Source: an uncultured Aquimarina sp. (GTDB lineage Bacteria; Bacteroidota; Bacteroidia; Flavobacteriales; Flavobacteriaceae). From it: a stretch of DNA of 41,348 nucleotides. The translations under genes were made by a program, and so were the position numbers. Positions 36,701-41,348 of the stretch are shown here, in pieces. Location of the stretch: NCBI GenBank assembly GCA_947499005.1, contig CANMML010000031.1:1-41348 (forward strand), in the 5' to 3' direction. The notes under the pieces were generated by a model. That model ran no database searches. It was given only the letters and a program-made list of their open reading frames with translations, and was not told where the DNA came from. Numbering within the stretch: position 1 is the first letter of the stretch; each line of letters starts with the position of its first letter.

Positions 36701-36720
36701 GTGTCTCGGCTATCGCCTCG
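36701..36720. repeat. GTGTCTCGG-CTATCGCC element, copy 2
   Basis: Shares GTGTCTCGG and CTATCGCC with 13881-13900, missing one G and one C so the stem is GGC-TATC-GCC. Further CTATCGC or CTATCTCCGC variants occur in the same GC-rich region (near 36830 and 37117). Confidence 0.5.
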
Positions 36721-36992
36721 GATTTAATAAACATAGGTTCGTTCCTTATCAGTCACAGCACCTATTCATCTATCAAAGGTCTCGTCGTCTCCCTCCCTAT
36801 GGCCAAACTTTTTATTGCCCTCTTCCGCTATCGCTACAGGTTCAAAAAAAAGCTTTAGCCCCAGCCGCCTAGTTCCTCCTCGTCGTGTTCTCGGTCTTTG
36901 TTTTTGTCATGGTTGATTGAATCAACAACACACGCCAAACACAAATCCCTACACACTTCATGGGCTCCACCGCTGGACTCCATCGGACGTAT

Positions 36993-37038
36993 CAAAGGTT
37001 TTTATCATTCAGTTGAAAGAATAAGGAAAAAACCTTTG
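36993..37038. repeat. 11-bp inverted repeat in the structured region
   Basis: CAAAGGTTTTT (36993-37003) is the exact reverse complement of AAAAACCTTTG (37028-37038). An inner ATTC/GAAT pair extends the stem. Confidence 0.65.
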
Positions 37039-37050
37039 CTACTCACGCGT

Positions 37051-37078
37051 GTGCATGCCCTTAGTCGGGCAAACGCAC
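37051..37078. repeat. nested hairpin GTGC..GCCC-TTAGTC-GGGC..GCAC
   Basis: GCCC (37057-37060) pairs with GGGC (37067-37070), enclosed by GTGC (37051-37054) and GCAC (37075-37078). Confidence 0.5.
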
Positions 37079-37123
37079 CCACGGCCTCAGTCGTTTTACG
37101 CTTTGGTGTCGCTGGCGCTATCT

Positions 37124-37144
37124 CCGCTACAAAGCGGCTTTTTT
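37124..37144 (+). terminator. terminator-like hairpin in the structured region
   Basis: CCGCT (37124-37128), loop ACAA, AGCGG (37133-37137), then C and six T. It could end transcription coming from the recombinase genes or from an RNA gene starting in this region. Confidence 0.4.
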
Positions 37145-37233
37145 ACACATTGTTCATACGGCACAATAGGCCTTGCATTTTATGGGTATGGCGTCTTGGC
37201 GAGCCACCACACCCACAAAACGCGTATCCATAA

Positions 37234-37297
37234 CCGTTCAAAAAGTAATAGGCTAAGTAGATGAATGTAGTAGCTGGGCATATTACTTTTTGAATGG
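37234..37297. repeat. 17-bp near-perfect inverted repeat
   Basis: TTCAAAAAGTAATA (37237-37250) exactly complements TATTACTTTTTGAA (37281-37294). The stem extends outward by a G-U and two C-G pairs, to 17 bp, with a 30-base loop. It is the strongest hairpin in the region. Confidence 0.7.
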
Positions 37298-37658
37298 AAC
37301 CAACTGTAAGGCGGTAGGTTTTTAGTTCAAAATGGCTGTAGATCAATAGAAATGGCACTTTAAGGCAGCATTGTATATGTTCAATATTAGAATATTGCTT
37401 GTAAAAATCTGGTCTTAAAAGCGTTGGGGCGGGGCTGTTTTGCATAGTTGTATTATGTTGCCCTGATAAGAGGCACATAATGCCCAATTATGTAAATACA
37501 GCTTGGGCGATGCGGCTGGGAGGGCAAAGGCTGTTCAATACTTCCACTAAAAATCCTATCTTCACTGAAAAATTTAGACACATGAAAGTTGTGTAATACG
37601 TTCCTTGAAATCTGTAAATTTTTTGCTTGATGAGAGCTTTTTTCTTTAACTGAACTGA

Positions 37659-37940
37659 ATTTGTAGAGTAACACTTGCTGGTCTAGGTGATGGTAGTCAA
37701 TCACAGCCTATTGAAGGGTTCCAAGAAGAGGACTATCACCAGCTAGTTAGCGATAACGCAGAACATATTGAGGAAGAAGAACGAAAACGCTTAGAGGAAG
37801 AATGTTTTGAAGATGGAGAATGTGTTGATGTAAATGATGATTCGAAGTTTCACCTTGAATTTAAATTTAAATCTTTACTATCTGCTGATTCGAGTTTAGG
37901 ATGGGCTAGAACTGCAGGATGGGGAGATGGAGGTATTGAA
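37659..37940 (+). pseudogene. 5'-truncated pre-toxin region of cassette 2
   Basis: The reading frame of the WHH toxin continues upstream from ATG 37941 to a stop at 37656-37658 with no start codon. From about 37716 it encodes a clear homologue of toxin 1 residues from about 358 on: VSDNAEHIEEEE, EECFEDGECVDV, then AGWGDGGIEM. Nucleotides such as GAATGTTTTGAAGATGGAG are identical. The signal peptide and N-terminal repeats of toxin 1 are absent, so this is a stored C-terminal module rather than a full gene. Confidence 0.8.
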
Positions 37941-38783
37941 ATGATCGAAGCGACGGTTGATCTAGCAATTACTATTGATGGAAATTTAGAAAAAACACTT
38001 GTTGAGTTCCCTAAATTGAGTGAAGCCGAGCAAGATCGAATTCGAGCAGAAGAATTCGAGAAATTGAAACAAAAAGCATTAGACCTTAAAGACTTTTTGT
38101 TTTATTTGGCTACTCCTCAATTTCAATGGGTAGATGGCCCTAAAGTTCTCGAAGATTTTCTTGGCGAGTCTATTGAAATAGTAGAGAACGGGGAAAATGA
38201 TATTGAAGGAGCATATATCGAAGGTAAGTTTACTTTAAAAATTATGACCTTTATCCATGGAATCCAAAAGACTTTAGCGTCGCTTGGGTCCAGAAGTAAG
38301 TTATCTCAATTAAAACAGGAATTACCAGCAAATAGATTTCAAGACTCCAAACTAATCAAAGGAGATGGAGATATTCCTTATAAAATAGTAGATAAACCTT
38401 CAAATCGTGTTTTAGCTGAGCAAGAAATCGAAATTAAAGGTTATCTTAAGGAAGCATCAACGAGAGATATTCCTAAGACGCGAAATGGGCATTTAGCAAA
38501 TAAAACTCATCCCGTTACTGGTATACCTTTTGATGCTAATGGTTATCCTGATTTCTCAAGTAAGCTATATAGGACAGGTAGAAATGATGTGAATATTGGA
38601 GGAGGAACTGGTAATAGACTTCGAGACGAGGCTCTTGCAAATGCAGCAGCTGGATATAGTTCAACTCCTAGAGGTTATACTTGGCATCATCATCAGGATG
38701 TTGGAAGAATGCAATTAGTTGAACAAACTCCACATAGAAAAACAGGACATACAGGTGGATTCTCTATATGGAGTGGTAGGTAA
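37941..38783 (+). CDS. orphan toxin module with WHH-type HNH nuclease
   Basis: A 280-residue frame from the first ATG; the homologous frame really begins further upstream without a start. Residues 1-165 match the pre-toxin region of toxin 1, including TPQFQWVDGPKVLEDF near residue 55. The toxin part (about 175-280) has GHLANKTHPVTGIPFDANGY, RLRDEALANAA and the signature WHHHQDVGRMQLVEQTPH, then HTGG. This is the WHH branch of the HNH/Endo VII nuclease superfamily, a common DNase or RNase toxin tip. A SUKH immunity gene follows after 8 bases. Without a signal peptide or promoter it is probably silent until joined to a full toxin. Confidence 0.82.
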   Translation: MIEATVDLAITIDGNLEKTLVEFPKLSEAEQDRIRAEEFEKLKQKALDLKDFLFYLATPQFQWVDGPKVLEDFLGESIEIVENGENDIEGAYIEGKFTLKIMTFIHGIQKTLASLGSRSKLSQLKQELPANRFQDSKLIKGDGDIPYKIVDKPSNRVLAEQEIEIKGYLKEASTRDIPKTRNGHLANKTHPVTGIPFDANGYPDFSSKLYRTGRNDVNIGGGTGNRLRDEALANAAAGYSSTPRGYTWHHHQDVGRMQLVEQTPHRKTGHTGGFSIWSGR

Positions 38784-38791
38784 ATATTGTT

Positions 38792-39256
38792 ATGATAAAA
38801 TTTTTTGAAACAGAACAACCTCTAAGTATTGATGAAATACGAAAGGTAGAAAAAGAACTAAACACGCAATTACCCCAAGAGTATACCGAGCATTTATTAA
38901 AATTTAATGGCGGGCGTTGTGAGCCTAATATTTTTAGTTTTCTAGAAAATGGTAAAGAAACGCAATCTAGGGTAAATTGGTTTTTAGCAATCTATGATGG
39001 AGAATACGATAATTTTGTTGATTTTTTTAAAGACTATAAAAGAAATGAAAAACGAGTTCCAGAAAATGTTATCCCAATAGCTAACGATCCTTTTGGTAAT
39101 CTAATTTGTATCGATTCAGAAAATAGTAAAATTTATTTTTGGAATCATGATAATGAAGTTGACTATTCAAAAGAGAATGATAGCCATAGACCTAATATGT
39201 ATACAATCTCGAATAGCTTATCTGAGTTTTTATCAACCCTTAAAAATGAAATATAA
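38792..39256 (+). CDS. SMI1/KNR4 (SUKH) family immunity protein
   Basis: A 154-residue cytoplasmic protein with the SUKH pattern: ideal N-terminal ISIDEIRKVEKELN-like helix (here LSIDEIRKVEKELNTQLPQ), then YTEHLLKFNGGRCEPN, VIPIANDPFGNLICIDSEN and a C-terminal SLSEFLSTLK. SUKH proteins are the most common immunity partners of HNH/WHH nucleases. It follows the toxin by 8 bases and its stop overlaps the next ATG (TAATG). Confidence 0.88.
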   Translation: MIKFFETEQPLSIDEIRKVEKELNTQLPQEYTEHLLKFNGGRCEPNIFSFLENGKETQSRVNWFLAIYDGEYDNFVDFFKDYKRNEKRVPENVIPIANDPFGNLICIDSENSKIYFWNHDNEVDYSKENDSHRPNMYTISNSLSEFLSTLKNEI

Positions 39257-39684
39257 TGAAATCTTTAAAAATATTTATAGTACTTTTTATATGCTTTACA
39301 GGCTCATCTGTTTTTGGGCAAACGTATGAAGATTTGTATATATATGCTGGCTTTGAGCAGGAAGCAAGAGGAATAATAGAAAAAATGATTGATGCTTTAG
39401 CTGCAAAAGATTCTGAAATCCCAGCAGATAGATGGGATAGAGCAAAAAACCAATTAGACTTTTCTAATTACAAAGAAAGAATGCTCTCAGTATTAGAACA
39501 ACATTATACACTGGCAGAAGTAAAAGAGATTTTTTTACAAAACGATATGTTCGAGCCTGTTAATGAAACTGGTAGATTTATATTTAAAACTAAAGACTCT
39601 GCCAACGAAGACATGTACAGAATTAGTAAAATCTCTAGTAGGGAAATGATGCAACAAGTTATTATCTTTTTAAAAAGAGGTTAA
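39256..39684 (+). CDS. exported helical protein, third gene of cassette 2
   Basis: A 142-residue paralogue of 30900-31331. The signal peptide (KSLKIFIVLFICFTGSSVFGQ) is followed by EKMIDALA, YKERMLSVLEQHYTLAEVKEIF, LQNDMFEPVNETG and REMMQQVIIFLKR, all aligned with the first copy without large gaps. Translation is coupled to the SUKH gene (TAATG). The same order (toxin, immunity, this protein) in two cassettes makes a functional tie likely. The third cassette has a different exported protein and no copy within this window. Confidence 0.75.
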   Translation: MKSLKIFIVLFICFTGSSVFGQTYEDLYIYAGFEQEARGIIEKMIDALAAKDSEIPADRWDRAKNQLDFSNYKERMLSVLEQHYTLAEVKEIFLQNDMFEPVNETGRFIFKTKDSANEDMYRISKISSREMMQQVIIFLKRG

Positions 39685-39695
39685 TATAAAAACGC

Positions 39696-39725
39696 CCCCT
39701 AAAACTAGGCATTTTAGGGGTTTTT
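39696..39725 (+). terminator. strong terminator after cassette 2
   Basis: A perfect 9-bp stem, CCCCTAAAA (39696-39704) with TTTTAGGGG (39712-39720), 7-base loop, then five T. Confidence 0.88.
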
Positions 39726-39876
39726 GTTTGCCTTTTTTTGAAGGCTGGCAAGTATTTTACAGTTTACTGAGGTTTGTTATAACCTGAGTTCGATTTAAAA
39801 AATAGCTAGTTTATTTGTCTTTATATTTTGAAATTTCAGTGATGGTTTTTTCGGAAAAAAGCTATATGCTATAAGA

Positions 39877-39998
39877 CTAGATCTTGCTACAAGAACAGCT
39901 CTAGAAAATCAGCAAAGACAAGAATTTAACGATAAAGTTAATAAGCTGAAAGATTTCATTTTCTATCTTTCAAGTCCACAATTTCAATGGGTAGATGG
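39877..39998 (+). repeat. 122-base near-identical copy of toxin 1 DNA
   Basis: Bases 39877-39998 match 29550-29671 without gaps and with two differences seen (120 of 122). In toxin 1 this encodes the segment from LDLATRTALENQ to FQWVDG. Here it breaks exactly after WVDG and joins other DNA in a different frame. The toxin frame then runs into TAG at about 40060. The 190 bases before it (after the terminator) hold no gene. Confidence 0.9.
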
Positions 39999-40786
39999 AC
40001 CCAGATCCAGATCCAGAGAAGAAGATATATGTAAAAGATGCAGATGCAGATGGGTATCACGATGCTAGTGCCGGAGAACAAGAATCCGAAACGCAGCCAG
40101 ATGGTTGGATTCTGAAGACTAGTAGTGCTGGTGAGGATTGTGATGATACGAAGCCTGAATTCGATGAAGTCTGTCCAGAGAAAGTAGCAGAACTAAATCC
40201 GCCACGGACACTTGTAAAAGGAAGTCAGCAACAACCAACACCAGGTACTCAATCTAGACACGTTCCAAAAGATACCGATACCTATGCCAAAAGGCGAGTA
40301 GAGAGAAATATTGATAAAACGTTTAAGAAACAAGCTTTTAATAACTGTACTACATCTTCCTTAGGGTTTATAGGTCAATGGGTGTTTAATAATGGTCTAA
40401 CAGAAAGTAAAGTGTTACTTGAAGTTTGGAAAGTTAGACAAAATGGAACAGAAATTGGTAAGTTATTGAGGTCAGGTCAAACACCAGCACAAAATAGAGC
40501 TATTATAGAAAGCCTTTACAATACAAAATCATTTACTAGTTTTAAAGCAGCTATAGATGATGGTCATGTGGTTATGACGGATGTTTTTGTTAGGGATGTT
40601 CAAGAACCTAGTCTTACAAACCCCAATGTACTTGAAACAATTAGAATCACTCATGCTGTAGCAGTTGTAGGATATGATGAAAATAATAATATGATTTTTT
40701 ATGATCCTGCTAAAGGTAATTTTCAAGTAGCACCAGCTGGGAATTTAAATCAGAGTTATGCAATAGTTTTAAGATCAACAAAATAA
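39995..40786 (+). CDS. orphan papain/C39-like peptidase toxin module
   Basis: A 263-residue frame whose ATG is created by the junction with the toxin 1 copy, so the real N-terminus is missing. It opens with an acidic proline tract (DPDPDPE) and an aspartate-rich calcium-type motif (DADADGYHDA, then GEDCDD), as in surface linkers. The last 150 residues look like a cysteine peptidase of the papain/C39 fold: Cys in NNCTTSSLGF, His in ITHAVAVVGYDENNN and the following FYDPAKG acid. The next gene encodes an exported protein, as expected for immunity to a toxin acting in the periplasm. Confidence 0.65.
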   Translation: MDPDPDPEKKIYVKDADADGYHDASAGEQESETQPDGWILKTSSAGEDCDDTKPEFDEVCPEKVAELNPPRTLVKGSQQQPTPGTQSRHVPKDTDTYAKRRVERNIDKTFKKQAFNNCTTSSLGFIGQWVFNNGLTESKVLLEVWKVRQNGTEIGKLLRSGQTPAQNRAIIESLYNTKSFTSFKAAIDDGHVVMTDVFVRDVQEPSLTNPNVLETIRITHAVAVVGYDENNNMIFYDPAKGNFQVAPAGNLNQSYAIVLRSTK

Positions 40787-40793
40787 ACAGAAG

Positions 40794-41231
40794 ATGAAAA
40801 AATATAAGATATTAATTGCGATAAGTTTCATGTTTACCCTAATCGTTGGAGCAACGGTTAATAGTAACGAGAATATAGAAGATATAAATAATAACATTGT
40901 AAATACTACGCCTCAAGCCTTGCTAAAAAGTAAAAAGTGGAATATCATGGGTAAATCCGTTGAGATTTATTTTGAATACACTAATACAGAAGAAATCATT
41001 ATTATTGAAGGACAGGAAGTTGGAAGGTCAAAATATTATATATCAGATACGAACTGTTTTGAACAAAACTTCAATAATAGTAAGATAGGTCAAATTAATG
41101 GTGGTAGATTTCTTGTAACAGAAGAATCTTGTTTTTATATAACAGTTATAGATGAAAATACTGTTCAAATATCAAATTTGAGTAGAATTACTGAAAACCG
41201 AATTACTACTACCTTAATCGCAAAGCCATAG
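40794..41231 (+). CDS. exported candidate immunity protein for the peptidase module
   Basis: A 145-residue protein with a signal peptide (KKYKILIAISFMFTLIVGA) and a beta-rich mature domain (SVEIYFEYTNTEEIIIIEGQE, split here as SVEIYFEYTN and EEIIIIEGQE). Two cysteines (DTNCFEQ, EESCFYI) could form a disulfide. It begins 7 bases after the peptidase stop. A secreted inhibitor of a cysteine peptidase is the natural reading, but no known inhibitor family was recognised. Confidence 0.55.
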   Translation: MKKYKILIAISFMFTLIVGATVNSNENIEDINNNIVNTTPQALLKSKKWNIMGKSVEIYFEYTNTEEIIIIEGQEVGRSKYYISDTNCFEQNFNNSKIGQINGGRFLVTEESCFYITVIDENTVQISNLSRITENRITTTLIAKP

Positions 41232-41348
41232 TGGTTAGGGTGTAGATAGATTTGTAACCGAAGTTTTTTAGTTAGGCGCATTCAGAAAATAGAACATTTT
41301 CGAAAATTGCCGATATAAAAATCCGAGATTTGATTAGATCCATCTCTC
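41232..41348. other. non-coding tail after cassette 3
   Basis: AACCGAAGTTTTTTAGTTAG (from about 41256) resembles the left arm and loop of the terminator after cassette 1 (AACCGAAGTTCTTTAATTAG at 31362), but the pairing arm CTTCGG is absent. It may be a decayed copy of a cassette end. No gene is seen. Confidence 0.35.

Larger units (their letters stand above)
36545..37658. other. 1.1-kb GC-richer, hairpin-rich region without convincing genes
   Basis: No open frame here has a good start, family resemblance or codon use like the neighbours; those present overlap each other on both strands. From about 36770 to 37260 the DNA is clearly richer in G and C than its surroundings, and inverted repeats are dense: 36911-36925, 36993-37038, 37051-37078, 37124-37137, 37234-37297 and 37473-37491 (ACATAAT-GCCCA-ATTATGT). 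In an AT-rich genome this pattern suggests a structured RNA or a recombination site region. It lies directly after the recombinase pair and before toxin cassette 2. Confidence 0.6.

Noticed and set aside
36898..37704. Several overlapping open frames on both strands (36898-37233, 37049-37264, minus 37143-37487, minus 37453-37704)
   Set aside because: They overlap in all phases, lack good starts and have cysteine-, histidine- and proline-rich composition unlike neighbouring proteins. They are better explained as chance frames in GC-richer structured DNA.
37941..38783. Treating the WHH protein as a complete gene from ATG 37941
   Set aside because: Homology to toxin 1 continues in frame far upstream of this ATG, which falls in the middle of a conserved segment. 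It is kept as a coding frame but read as a truncated module.
1..41348. CRISPR array, tRNA and rRNA genes
   Set aside because: No regularly spaced identical repeats of CRISPR type, no cloverleaf with a GTTCRA-type arm, and no rRNA-like stretches were seen by eye on either strand.

Overview
The window comes from the chromosome of an AT-rich Bacteroidota, most likely a marine Flavobacteriaceae; the genus cannot be fixed from sequence alone. Supporting signs are SprE/PorW and a type IX secretion (T9SS) C-terminal sorting domain, lipoproteins with short SC lipoboxes, frequent TTG/GTG starts, TAnnTTTG-type -7 promoter elements, and an ATP synthase operon that stops at atpG, with the beta and epsilon genes elsewhere, as is usual in this group.

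Bases 1-20425 are mostly housekeeping. The left edge holds a partial surface protein with GIGT repeats, a two-repeat lipoprotein with a broken gene beside it, and a flavodoxin-reductase-like oxidoreductase. Then come sprE, a bactofilin, AtpZ, a small membrane protein, and atpB-E-F-H-A-G. A self-contained Fic-family regulator/AMPylator sits between terminator-like repeats. It is followed by a flippase, dut, a sugar nucleotidyltransferase, a TPR protein, a DUF4292 lipoprotein and an EnvC-like LytM protein, which form an envelope-biogenesis run.

Bases 20500-28130 are accessory envelope genes: a three-repeat helical exported protein, an O-antigen-ligase-like membrane protein fused to an esterase, a secreted transglutaminase-like protein, and a Sel1-repeat protein with a T9SS sorting domain.

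Bases 28182-41348 hold the most interesting part, a polymorphic-toxin array. One full-length exported toxin ends in a colicin-E-type HNH DNase. It is followed by a candidate immunity gene and a small exported helical protein. Two downstream orphan cassettes each start with a broken copy of the full toxin's pre-toxin region. Cassette 2 has a WHH nuclease, a SUKH immunity protein and a paralogue of the same small exported protein. Cassette 3 has a papain/C39-like peptidase and an exported candidate immunity protein, joined out of frame to a 122-base near-identical copy of toxin 1 DNA. Between cassettes 1 and 2 lies an apparent mobile module: an XRE repressor, a CHC2/Toprim primase-ATPase, and a pair of tyrosine recombinases of which the second looks catalytically dead. 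About 1.1 kb of GC-richer, hairpin-rich DNA without a convincing gene follows. The layout suggests a toxin whose C-terminus can be exchanged with stored cassettes, perhaps moved or interrupted by the recombinase module. That functional link is inference.
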